From: CADCVW01 sp035644935 | GTDB taxonomy: Bacteria; Pseudomonadota; Alphaproteobacteria; Sphingomonadales; Sphingomonadaceae | Length of the DNA: 31,740 bases | Assembly (NCBI GenBank): GCA_035644935.1 | Contig: DASQNO010000066.1 | Span: 1-31,740 of the forward strand | Direction of reading: 5' to 3' | In this document: positions 16,636-24,247 of the stretch, one piece after another | Numbering within the stretch: position 1 is the stretch's first letter | How the letters are laid out: every line of letters starts with the position of its first letter | Position numbers and translations under genes: made by a program | Notes under the pieces: model-generated | What the model was told of the DNA's origin: nothing | The model's input: only the letters and a program-made list of their open reading frames with translations | The model's database searches: none

Positions 16636-17637
16636 CTACGCCGAGCAGCTGGCGCCCCCCAGCACGCAGAAGCGCGCGCAGTGCGGGTGGTTGAGCCGCA
16701 CCGGGCGGCTCGCCTCCTCCAGCGTCTCGCCCATCGTGAACCCGTCGTCGTAGGGGATGAGCGTGCACGCGACGACCACCGGCCGCGGCTCGCCCCGGCG
16801 CTTCACCACCATGCGGCTGGACGCGCACATGATCGACCGCGGGTCGACGCCGACGATGTCCCAGCACGCTTCGCTGATTTCCGGCACGTCGGCTGTAGCG
16901 TCCATTTCCGGGAACAGCACCAGCGCGGCAGGATCGGATGCGTCGACGTGCAGGCCGTTGGCCGCGAACAGCCGGGCATAGCCGGCGCGCGCGTCCGGCT
17001 CGCTTTCGCCCGCCACTTGCCGTCCCGCGATCGCCAGGCGGAAGCCGTGGTCGGACAGCCAGCGGCAGCCCGCGATCGCCTTGTCCCAAGCGCCCCGGCC
17101 GCGCTCCGCCTCGTGCAGCGCCTGCGTATGGTGGTCCAGGCTGACACGCATCGTCAGGCGCGCGCGGTGCTCGGCGGGAATGCTCAACAGCCGGTCCTCG
17201 AAGCGCCGCATCGGGCGCATCGCGTTGGTGAGCACCAGAACATCGAAGCCGCGAAACAGCGCCGCGTGCAGCATGCCGATCATGTCGGGGTTCATGAACG
17301 GCTCGCCGCCGGTGAAGCCGATCTCCTGCGTGCCGAGCTCCAGCGCTTCGTCGAGGTAGGTCTCGACCTCGGCAAGCGTCGGGTAGACCAGCGCGTCGTT
17401 GCGCGGCGAGCTTTCGATATAGCAGGTCCGGCACGCAAGATTGCACAGCGTCCCCGTGTTGATCCACAACGTCCGCAACCCCGTCATCGCGACCTGCGCG
17501 CGCGGCTCGCCACGGGCGGTGACCAGCGGATCGCGGAACTTGGCTGCGTCCAACGGCCGCGCGTCCGGCACGGCGAACGGCGAGAGCGCTTGGGCGGCAA
17601 CGGTGGCTATCGAACGAACTCCGTAAGGCGAGTGCAC
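16636..17637 (-). CDS. radical SAM protein of an arsenosugar-type cluster
   Basis: A 333-residue radical SAM enzyme. The [4Fe-4S] motif CNLACRTC (Cys65, Cys69, Cys72) follows LWINTGTL, and GGEPF appears in the next strand. The C-terminus is rich in cysteine: Cys320, Cys324 and Cys331 in the last 14 residues plus one in VVACTLIP, so an auxiliary cluster or metal site is plausible. The opening of the barrel resembles ArsS-like proteins (xLWxNxGxLCNxxCxxC), but the C-terminal domain is not one I can assign. The GTG start at 17637 follows AAGGGAAG. Neighbouring MTAP-like and glycosyltransferase genes suggest SAM-derived adenosylation followed by glycosylation; the substrate is unknown. Confidence 0.85.
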   Translation of the reverse strand: MHSPYGVRSIATVAAQALSPFAVPDARPLDAAKFRDPLVTARGEPRAQVAMTGLRTLWINTGTLCNLACRTCYIESSPRNDALVYPTLAEVETYLDEALELGTQEIGFTGGEPFMNPDMIGMLHAALFRGFDVLVLTNAMRPMRRFEDRLLSIPAEHRARLTMRVSLDHHTQALHEAERGRGAWDKAIAGCRWLSDHGFRLAIAGRQVAGESEPDARAGYARLFAANGLHVDASDPAALVLFPEMDATADVPEISEACWDIVGVDPRSIMCASSRMVVKRRGEPRPVVVACTLIPYDDGFTMGETLEEASRPVRLNHPHCARFCVLGGASCSA

Positions 17638-17677
17638 GCTTCCCTTACACGCTTGGCGGGTGTCGGTCCCACCGCTG

Positions 17678-18268
17678 TTACTTGCCGCCCCACAACGCCG
17701 CCAACCGCGCGTCCCGCCCGCAATTGTAGCGGTAGAAGCGGTAGCGAACCGGGTTCTTCTTGTAATAATCCTGATGGTACCCCTCCGCCGGGTAGAAGGT
17801 CGCCGCCGGCAGGATCAGCGTCGCCAAAGGCTTGCCCAACTGCGTGGCGGCGCGCGCCTTCACCGCCTCCGCGGCCTGTCGCTGCGCCGCGTTGGCGACG
17901 AAGAAGGCGGATCGGTACACATAGCCGCGATCGCAAAAGCTGCCGCCGGTATCCAGCGGGTCGATCGTGCGGATGAACCGCGCGGCCAGCGTCGGGTAGC
18001 TGATCTTGGTCGGGTCATAGACGACGCGGACCGCCTCGATATGACCCGTGCCGCCCGCCGACACCTGTTCGTAGGTGGGGTTGCGGACGGTGCCGCCGAT
18101 ATAGCCGGATGTGGTGGACAGGACGCCGGGCATCTTGTCGAAGTCCGCTTCCGTACACCAGAAGCACCCGCCCGCGAACACCGCCTCCGCTTGCCGCGGT
18201 GCAGCCGATGCGGCGCCCGCGCTTGCGGTGGCGATGAGGGCGGCCGCGATAATGGAGGCGGAGCGCAT
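17678..18268 (-). CDS. msrA: exported peptide methionine sulfoxide reductase A
   Basis: Reduces methionine-S-sulfoxide in oxidised proteins. It carries a signal peptide (MRSASIIAAALIATASAGAASA), so it works in the periplasm. The catalytic motif GGCFWCTE places the nucleophilic Cys at residue 35. Further cysteines in GSFCDRG and RYNCGRD are candidate resolving residues. YEQVSAGGTGHIEAV and GYHQDYY are standard MsrA blocks. I chose the ATG at 18268 (196 residues) because AAAGG lies upstream and the signal peptide begins there; the in-frame extension to 18367 is not convincing. It lies 40 nt upstream of the radical SAM gene and may share its transcript. Confidence 0.93.
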   Translation of the reverse strand: MRSASIIAAALIATASAGAASAAPRQAEAVFAGGCFWCTEADFDKMPGVLSTTSGYIGGTVRNPTYEQVSAGGTGHIEAVRVVYDPTKISYPTLAARFIRTIDPLDTGGSFCDRGYVYRSAFFVANAAQRQAAEAVKARAATQLGKPLATLILPAATFYPAEGYHQDYYKKNPVRYRFYRYNCGRDARLAALWGGK

Positions 18269-18543
18269 GCTGAATACCTTTGAAGAAGAGCCGCGAGGCC
18301 CTGCAAAGATCGGACTTCCCGACCGCGATGCAAGGGCGGCTGTCCCGGGGCGGTGTCGCGCGGGCAACCGAATTCCTATCTAAGGGGCAACGTGCGTCAT
18401 CCGGGCGCAAGTCGAACGACGCCCTTCGGAGTTCACCATGATCATCGCGAACCTCACATGAAGGCGTTCGACGTCGACGGCGGGGCCCGCTCGCATAATT
18501 ATGAATTGGGTCTCGAATTTATTCCCGATGCTGGAGCCGCTCG

Positions 18544-20697
18544 ATGACGGAGGGACGCGTCGGCAAGCTGGCCGTGCTGGCTCTCCTCGCCGGTGCGATC
18601 GCCGCGTTTGTCCTTTTCGATCTGGGCTCGTACCTCACGCTGGAAAGCCTTAAGGCGCGGCAGGCGGGGCTCGCGAACCTGCTGGAGGCACGGCCGCTCC
18701 TGGTGATCGGCGGCTTCTTCACCATCTACGTCGCCGCGACCGCGCTCTCGCTCCCCGGCGCGGCCATTCTGACGCTCGCGGCGGGCGCGATCTTCGGACT
18801 GTGGCTCGGCACGCTGATCGTCTCCTTCGCCTCTGCGATCGGGGCCAGCCTGGCGTTCCTGTCCGCCCGCTATCTGCTGCGCGACTGGGTCAAGGCGCGT
18901 TTCGGCAAACGCGTTGCGGGAATCGACCGCGGCATCGCCGCCGACGGCGCATTCTACCTGCTGACGCTGCGCCTGATCCCGGCCTTTCCCTTCTTCCTCG
19001 TCAACTTGGCGATGGGCCTGACGACGATGAAGCTGCCGACCTTCTACATCGTCAGCCAGATCGGCATGTTCCTGGGCACGGTCGTGTTCGTGAACGCGGG
19101 AAGGCAATTGGCGACCATAAACGACACTGGCGACATCCTCACGCCCGCCCTGATCGGCTCGTTCGTGTTGCTCGGCTTATCCCCGCTCCTCGCCAAATGG
19201 ATGCTGGGGATCGTCAAGCGCCGCCGCGTGTACAAGGGCTACACCCGCCCGCGGCGGTTCGACCGCAACCTCGTGGTCATCGGGGCCGGCGCGGGCGGGC
19301 TCGTCACATCCTATATCGCCGCCACCGTGCGGGCCAAGGTGACGCTGGTCGAGGCGCACAAGATGGGCGGCGACTGCCTCAATACCGGCTGCGTGCCGTC
19401 CAAGGCGTTGATCCGCAGCGCGCGGCTGGCGCACGAAATGCGCCATGCGGGCGACTTCGGGTTCGCGTCCACCGAGCCCCGCGTGGATTTCCGCGCCCTG
19501 ATGGGGCGGGTACGGACCGTCATCGACACCATCGCGCCCGCCGACAGCGTCGAGCGGTATACCGAGCTGGGCGTCGACGTCCGGCTGGGGCACGCCCGCA
19601 TCATCGATCCGTGGACGGTGGAGATCACCGACAAGGCGGGCGGCACGTCCCGTCTGACCACCCGCGCGATCGTGATCGCGGCCGGCGGCGAGCCGTTCGT
19701 GCCCGACATCCCGGGCCTGGCCGAGGCGGGTTACCTCACCAGCGACACGATGTGGGACGCGCTTGCCGACCGCGACGCCGTTCCGGCGCGGCTGGCGATC
19801 GTCGGCGGGGGGCCGATCGGAACCGAGATGGCGCAGGCGTTCGCGCGGCTCGGCGCGCGGGTGACGCAGGTCGAAGGCGGCGCGCGCATCCTGTCTCGCG
19901 AGGAAGAAGAGGCCTCCAACCTGATCGCGGAGGTCCTCCGTGCCGAGGGTGTCGAGATACTCACCGACCATCGCGCGCTGCGCTGCGAGGGCAAGACGCT
20001 GATTGTTAGATCGGACGCGGGCGAGCGCGCGGTTCCGTTCGACGAGATCATCGTCGCGGTCGGCCGCAAGGCGCGGCTGACCGGATATGGTCTGGAGGAG
20101 CTTGGCGTCGAAACCGACAAGACCGTTGTCGTCGACGACACGCTGCAGACGCTCTTCCCCAACATCTTTGCGTGCGGCGACGTCGCCGGACCCTACCAGT
20201 TCACGCACTTCGCCGCGCATCAGGCCTGGTTCGCGGCCGTCAACGCGCTGTTCGGCGGCTTGAAGACGTTTCGCGCCGACTATTCGGTCGTGCCGTGGAC
20301 GACCTTTACCGATCCGGAGGTCGCGCATGTCGGCCATACCGAGCAGACCGCCAAGGCGGACGGCATCGCCTACGAAGTCGTCCGCTACGACCTCGGCCAT
20401 CTCGACCGTGCGGTGGCGGAAGGTGCGCGCCAGGGGTTCGTGAAGCTGCTCGTTCTCCCGGGCAAGGACAAGGTGCTGGGCGCCACGATCGTCGCGGCGG
20501 GGGCAGGCGAACTGCTGGCCGAATTCGTGCTCGCGATGAAGCACGGGTTGGGTTTGAACAAGATACTGGGGACGATCCACGCCTATCCGACCATGGCCGA
20601 GGCTAATAAATATGCAGCGGGCGAGTGGAAGAAGGCGAACAAGCCCGAAGCGCTGCTGCGCTGGGTCGCGCGCTACCACACCTGGCGGCGCGGCTGA
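18544..20697 (+). CDS. fusion of TVP38/VTT membrane domain and mercuric-reductase-like flavin disulfide oxidoreductase
   Basis: A 717-residue two-domain protein. Residues 1-225 are a TVP38/TMEM64 (VTT) membrane domain: hydrophobic segments near 10-25, 52-80, 84-108 and 204-220, and the hallmark LRLIPAFPFFLVN at 142-154. Residues 240-717 are a class-I pyridine nucleotide-disulfide oxidoreductase: FAD motif GAGAGG (247-252), redox pair CLNTGCVPSK (Cys278, Cys283), NAD(P) motif GGGPIGTEMA, FACGDVAG and the C-terminal HAYPTMAEANKYAAG. The C-terminal vicinal cysteines of true MerA are missing. GGAG precedes the ATG, and the next gene starts right at its stop. In cyanobacterial and other arsenosugar-type clusters such proteins sit as separate genes. 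Confidence 0.9.
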   Translation: MTEGRVGKLAVLALLAGAIAAFVLFDLGSYLTLESLKARQAGLANLLEARPLLVIGGFFTIYVAATALSLPGAAILTLAAGAIFGLWLGTLIVSFASAIGASLAFLSARYLLRDWVKARFGKRVAGIDRGIAADGAFYLLTLRLIPAFPFFLVNLAMGLTTMKLPTFYIVSQIGMFLGTVVFVNAGRQLATINDTGDILTPALIGSFVLLGLSPLLAKWMLGIVKRRRVYKGYTRPRRFDRNLVVIGAGAGGLVTSYIAATVRAKVTLVEAHKMGGDCLNTGCVPSKALIRSARLAHEMRHAGDFGFASTEPRVDFRALMGRVRTVIDTIAPADSVERYTELGVDVRLGHARIIDPWTVEITDKAGGTSRLTTRAIVIAAGGEPFVPDIPGLAEAGYLTSDTMWDALADRDAVPARLAIVGGGPIGTEMAQAFARLGARVTQVEGGARILSREEEEASNLIAEVLRAEGVEILTDHRALRCEGKTLIVRSDAGERAVPFDEIIVAVGRKARLTGYGLEELGVETDKTVVVDDTLQTLFPNIFACGDVAGPYQFTHFAAHQAWFAAVNALFGGLKTFRADYSVVPWTTFTDPEVAHVGHTEQTAKADGIAYEVVRYDLGHLDRAVAEGARQGFVKLLVLPGKDKVLGATIVAAGAGELLAEFVLAMKHGLGLNKILGTIHAYPTMAEANKYAAGEWKKANKPEALLRWVARYHTWRRG

Positions 20698-21309
20698 GTG
20701 GAGGCGGTCGCGCCCGTTCGCATCGTGATCTTCGCCAAGGCTCCCGTGGCGGGCGCGGTGAAGACGCGGCTGATCCCGGCGCTCGGCGCCGACGGCGCGG
20801 CGCGGCTGGCCGAGCGCATGTTGGCCGGCACGGCGGCGGCGGCGGTTGCCGCGGGTCTCGGCGAGCCGGAGGTCTGCGCCGCGCCGCATCCGGAGAAGCC
20901 CGAGTGGGAGCCGTTCCGCCCGAATGGCGTGCGCATGACCGACCAGGGCGAGGGCGACCTCGGCCAGCGCCTCGCCCGCGCCGCCGCCCGCGTGATCGGG
21001 GCGGGCGAGGGCGTTCTGCTCATAGGAACGGACTGCCCGGACCTCGACGCCGCCCGCCTTCGCGACGCGGCGGAGCGGCTCCGTACGCACGACGCGGTGA
21101 TCCACCCGGCGGCCGACGGCGGCTACGTGCTGCTCGGTCTCGCTCGCTTCGACCCCTCGCTGTTCGCGAGGATTGCGTGGAGCACGAGCAGCGTCGCGGC
21201 CGACACGATCGCCCGCGTGCGGGCGCTGGGCTGGACGCTCGACATCGGCGAGACGCTACGCGACATCGACGAACCTGCCGACCTGCAAGCGCCGCACGCC
21301 TCCGGCTAG
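20698..21309 (+). CDS. TIGR04282-type nucleotidyl/glycosyltransferase (CofC-like)
   Basis: A 203-residue GT-A fold protein of the TIGR04282 family, described as an rSAM-associated or arsenosugar-associated transferase and related to CofC. Motifs seen are VIFAKAPVAGAVKTRL at the N-terminus (nucleotide binding), GEGDLGQRLARA, LIGTDCPDL and ADGGYVLLGL. The GTG start directly abuts the TGA of the oxidoreductase fusion, so expression is coupled. Together with the TIGR04283 gene about 4.2 kb away it makes the usual pair of transferases. Its stop overlaps the stop of the convergent sbtB-like gene in CTAG. Confidence 0.87.
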   Translation: MEAVAPVRIVIFAKAPVAGAVKTRLIPALGADGAARLAERMLAGTAAAAVAAGLGEPEVCAAPHPEKPEWEPFRPNGVRMTDQGEGDLGQRLARAAARVIGAGEGVLLIGTDCPDLDAARLRDAAERLRTHDAVIHPAADGGYVLLGLARFDPSLFARIAWSTSSVAADTIARVRALGWTLDIGETLRDIDEPADLQAPHASG

Positions 21310-21617
21310 AACTTCTCGGCGCGGACCACGTCGACGACGCCCGACACGAGCAGAAATCCGTGGCTCTGCAGAAGCGGGGCGAGCGCGTCCGTCAATGCTC
21401 TGGCCTTGGCGTCGTTGGTGATCGTCACGAACATCAACTTGGCGTCGGCGCCCGCGACCTGATCGTCGGACCAGCGGCCCCCGTGCCCCGCGCCGCCCAG
21501 CGTCGGCAGCAGCGTGTAGCCGGTGATCCCCGCCGCTTCCGCCAGCGCCACGACGCGGCGCACCAGCGGCGCATCGACCAGGATTTCGATCTTACGGCGT
21601 TGAACGGTTTCCACCAT
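21306..21617 (-). CDS. SbtB-like PII family regulatory protein
   Basis: A 103-residue PII-like protein beginning 2 nt after the sbtA-type stop, the standard position of SbtB, which binds adenine nucleotides and regulates SbtA at the membrane. The fold signs are the N-terminal strand (KIEILVDAPLVRRVVALAEAAG), the T-loop base GYTLLPTLGG, and the final LVSGVVDVVRAEKF, comparable to the ...VEALRAHKF end of cyanobacterial SbtB. The T-loop (GAGHGGRWSDDQVAGADAK) lacks the Tyr uridylylation site of GlnB/GlnK, and the C-terminal Cys-containing redox loop of some SbtBs is absent. The ATG at 21617 is the only sensible start. Confidence 0.83.
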   Translation of the reverse strand: MVETVQRRKIEILVDAPLVRRVVALAEAAGITGYTLLPTLGGAGHGGRWSDDQVAGADAKLMFVTITNDAKARALTDALAPLLQSHGFLLVSGVVDVVRAEKF

Positions 21618-21619
21618 GA

Positions 21620-22579
21620 TCAGATCATCCGGCTGGCGAGGAAGGCGAAGAGCGGTATGCCCACCGTGATGTTGAACGGAAAGGTCACAGCGAGCGACAT
21701 GGCCAGATACAGGCCCGGATCGGCCTGCGGCAACGCAAGGCGCATCGCGGCCGGCACCGCGATATAGGAAGCGCTCGCCGCGAGGATGCCGAACGCCGCC
21801 GCCGTTCCGACATCGAGCCCGATCAAGGCCGCAATGGCCACGCCGATCGTTCCGTTTACCAGCGGAAATAGCACGGCGAGCCCCGCAAGACGCGCCGTAA
21901 GCGCCCGCGCCTCGCGCAGGCGGCGGGCGGCGACCAGGCCCATGTCCAGCAGGAACAGGCAAAGCACGCCCCTGAACGCGACATCGAACACCGGCGCGAT
22001 CGGCGCGAAGCCGTCCTTGCCCGCGACCAGCCCGATCGCGAAGCTGCCCACGAGCAGCACCACCGAACCATTGAGCAGCGTTTCATGGAGCAGGTCGCCC
22101 TTGGCCTGGGTGCCCGCCGCCGCGCCGCGCCGAGCGAGCCACAGCCCCACGACGATCGCCGGCGTTTCCATCAGTGCAAGCACCGCCACCATGTACCCGG
22201 CGGGCGGTAGGCCCCCGCTGGTCAGCACTTCCGCGCCGGTGACGAACGTCACGACGCTGACCGATCCGTAGTGCGCGGCGACGGCGGCGGCGTTGACCGT
22301 GTCCAGCCGCCCGAAACGGCGCAGCGCGAAAAAGGCGGGCAGGGGGATGAGGAAGCTCAACGCCAGGCCGGCGAGCGCGGCGGCGGCCATGTCGGGCGTG
22401 AAGCCGCTCTCCGCGACCTGAACGCCGCCCTTGAGGCCGATCGCGGCCATCAGGTACAGCGACATGCCCTTGGCCATCGCTTCGGGAATCGACAGGTCCG
22501 ACCGCGCGAACGCGGCGGCCGCGCCCAGCACGAAGAACAGGATCATCGGCGACAGCAGCGCCTCGAAACCCCCGGTCAT
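21620..22579 (-). CDS. sodium-dependent bicarbonate permease, SbtA family
   Basis: A 319-residue inner-membrane protein with about ten hydrophobic helices, recognised as the SbtA family (Na+/HCO3- symport in cyanobacteria). Characteristic segments are AIGLKGGVQVAESGF, AAHYGSVSVVTFVTG, LMETPAIVVGLWL, LFLLDMGLVAARRL and the closing AVTFPFNITVGIPLF. It is somewhat shorter than the roughly 370-residue cyanobacterial proteins. GGGGGAG precedes the ATG. The PII-like gene follows 2 nt after, and an exported carbonic anhydrase lies about 1.5 kb upstream on the same strand, so an inorganic-carbon supply role is likely. Confidence 0.87.
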   Translation of the reverse strand: MTGGFEALLSPMILFFVLGAAAAFARSDLSIPEAMAKGMSLYLMAAIGLKGGVQVAESGFTPDMAAAALAGLALSFLIPLPAFFALRRFGRLDTVNAAAVAAHYGSVSVVTFVTGAEVLTSGGLPPAGYMVAVLALMETPAIVVGLWLARRGAAAGTQAKGDLLHETLLNGSVVLLVGSFAIGLVAGKDGFAPIAPVFDVAFRGVLCLFLLDMGLVAARRLREARALTARLAGLAVLFPLVNGTIGVAIAALIGLDVGTAAAFGILAASASYIAVPAAMRLALPQADPGLYLAMSLAVTFPFNITVGIPLFAFLASRMI

Positions 22580-22644
22580 CTACGCTCCCCCAACGTCCCG
22601 TCTCGCGCCAAAAGGATCCGGCGCGGCCCCTGCCACCGCGAGCC

Positions 22645-23301
22645 CTATAGCGACCATTCGATCCCGACCAGTGGCGCGTGCCCGACCTCGTCCGGCGCGC
22701 CGTCGACTATATCCTGTTGACGCAGATAGCCGACGGTGAGCGAGACATGGTCGCTGAGCGCGTAACTGGCGCCTAGCTGCGTGCGAAAACCCGTCAGCCC
22801 ATCCGTCCCGCCGGCGCTTGTGCTCCGCAAGGTCAGGAAGAGCTCGGCCGTTCCGTGGAGCGACCAGCGGCCATCGAGCGGAATGGCGGCACCGAGGCGT
22901 GGCCGAAGGCGCAGCCCCATGCGTCCGCTGCCGTCCACAAGCCGCTGTTCCAGCCGCAGGCGGGTGCGCAGGACGCCATGCTTGGTCGAGAGCTGCTGCA
23001 GGAAGCGTGTCTCGTCATCGCCGCCATCGTTGATCCGCCGCGCCGCGCCGCCGGACACGGTGACGGCGTCGCTCAGCCTTTGGTTTAGCCAGAACCGGGC
23101 ATAGTAGGTGTCTACGCGTCCGTCGGATGCGCTGCGGAAGCGTTGCGCCGTCTCGATTTCCACGCCCGTGTCGCCGTCGAGCTCGAACGATACGGACGGA
23201 TTGATCCAGAACTCGAAGCCATCATCGCTCGCGGCCGCCGGCGCATGGAACGGAACGGCGACGAGTACGGCCAGGAACGCGTATGGGAAGACACGAGGCA
23301 T
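22645..23301 (-). CDS. DUF2490 family outer-membrane-like protein
   Basis: A 218-residue protein with a signal peptide (MPRVFPYAFLAVLVAVPFHAPAAA) and alternating amphipathic strands typical of a beta-barrel, for example VEIETAQRF, YYARFWLNQRL, RTRLRLEQRLV, HGTAELFLTL and a final VGIEWSL strand ending in a hydrophobic residue. The pattern is that of DUF2490 proteins, thought to be outer-membrane proteins of unknown function. It sits between the sbtA-like gene (65 nt) and the carbonic anhydrase gene (about 105 nt) on the same strand, so it could serve as an envelope pore in this group; that is inference only. Confidence 0.8.
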   Translation of the reverse strand: MPRVFPYAFLAVLVAVPFHAPAAASDDGFEFWINPSVSFELDGDTGVEIETAQRFRSASDGRVDTYYARFWLNQRLSDAVTVSGGAARRINDGGDDETRFLQQLSTKHGVLRTRLRLEQRLVDGSGRMGLRLRPRLGAAIPLDGRWSLHGTAELFLTLRSTSAGGTDGLTGFRTQLGASYALSDHVSLTVGYLRQQDIVDGAPDEVGHAPLVGIEWSL

Positions 23302-23370
23302 GGGCGGTCTCAGCGTTGCGTCGCCATCGTTAACGGTCGCCTTGATGCGAGAGCGGCGGACAGGTGATGT

Positions 23371-23401
23371 GGCCGGCAGGGCTGCGCGTGCCCTGCCGGC
23401 C
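23371..23401 (-). terminator. GC hairpin after the carbonic anhydrase gene
   Basis: A perfect 11-bp stem (GGCCGGCAGGG, 23371-23381, with CCCTGCCGGCC, 23391-23401) and a 9-nt loop begin 5 nt after the carbonic anhydrase stop codon. There is no T tract on either side, so it is either a hairpin without U-tail or an RNA-stabilising 3' end. Confidence 0.5.
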
Positions 23402-23406
23402 CGGGT

Positions 23407-24162
23407 TCAGCCTCGACGGGAAGGTGCCGGCTCGTCGAAGAAGTCGACCGTGCCGGTGTCGAGATCGTAATAGGCGCCAACCACCTTGACCCGGCCCTGC
23501 CGCTGCGGATCGAGCAGGATCGGCTCGGCGGCGGCGCGAAGGCGCTCAACCTGACGGCTCACATTGGCGCGGATCGCCTGCTCCACCTTGTCGCCCGGCC
23601 GTCCGCGCGCGGCAAGCACCGCAGGGATGATCGGCTCGATCATTGTGCCGATGGAACCGGGAAACTTGGCGTTCTTGTCGACCACGTCGATTGCCGCCTT
23701 GACCGCGCCGCACGCCTCGTGACCCATGACCACCACCAGCGGCACGCCGAGCACGCCCACCGCGAACTCGATCGATCCCAGCGCGACGGTGTCCACCGTG
23801 TTGCCGGCGTTGCGGACGATGAACATCTCACCCAACCCGCGGCCGAAAAGCACCTCGGGCGGCACGCGGCTGTCCGAACAGCTGACATAGGCGACGAACG
23901 GTGCCTGGCCCTTCGCCAGTTCCAGCCGGCGAAGGTTGCCGGTGTCGGCAAGGTAGGGCCGGTTGGCGAGGAAGTCGCGATTGCCCTGCTTCAGCAGCTC
24001 GAGCGCCTGATCGGGGTTCAGCGCGCTCTTGCCATCGCGCGTCGGCGCCGGCGCGTAGCGGCGCAGCGCCGTCGGCCGGCGGTTCTGCGCCAGCGCTACC
24101 GCCGGCGCCGCGGCAAAGGCGCCCGCGGCCAGCAGAGCGGAACGTCGGGTCAGATCGGTCAT
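23407..24162 (-). CDS. Tat-exported beta-class carbonic anhydrase
   Basis: Interconverts CO2 and bicarbonate. The 251-residue protein has the beta-class zinc ligands Cys95 and Asp97 (SCSDSR, with Arg99 forming the dyad), His148 and Cys151 (GHEACGAV). The N-terminus TRRSALLAAGAFAAAPAVALA is a twin-arginine signal, so the folded, zinc-loaded enzyme is expected in the periplasm. The ATG at 24162 follows GAGGA; an in-frame extension to 24282 is unlikely. Location upstream of the SbtA/SbtB-like genes on the same strand suggests joint handling of inorganic carbon. Confidence 0.93.
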   Translation of the reverse strand: MTDLTRRSALLAAGAFAAAPAVALAQNRRPTALRRYAPAPTRDGKSALNPDQALELLKQGNRDFLANRPYLADTGNLRRLELAKGQAPFVAYVSCSDSRVPPEVLFGRGLGEMFIVRNAGNTVDTVALGSIEFAVGVLGVPLVVVMGHEACGAVKAAIDVVDKNAKFPGSIGTMIEPIIPAVLAARGRPGDKVEQAIRANVSRQVERLRAAAEPILLDPQRQGRVKVVGAYYDLDTGTVDFFDEPAPSRRG

Positions 24163-24247
24163 GGGATGGTCCTCATTGTGGGTGGAAGCGGACCGCCCGC
24201 TTCGCGCATGGTCTTCAGTAATACAGGTGCGACCGCGATCGTCGCGA

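Noticed and set aside
18458..18547. 29-codon ORF ending on the start codon of the TVP38 fusion
   Set aside because: The ATGA overlap is suggestive of a leader peptide, but there is no ribosome binding site and no distinctive sequence or codon run.
18544..20697. Mercuric reductase (merA)
   Set aside because: The C-terminal vicinal cysteines and the N-terminal heavy-metal domain are absent and no mer genes are near; a TVP38 domain occupies the N-terminus.
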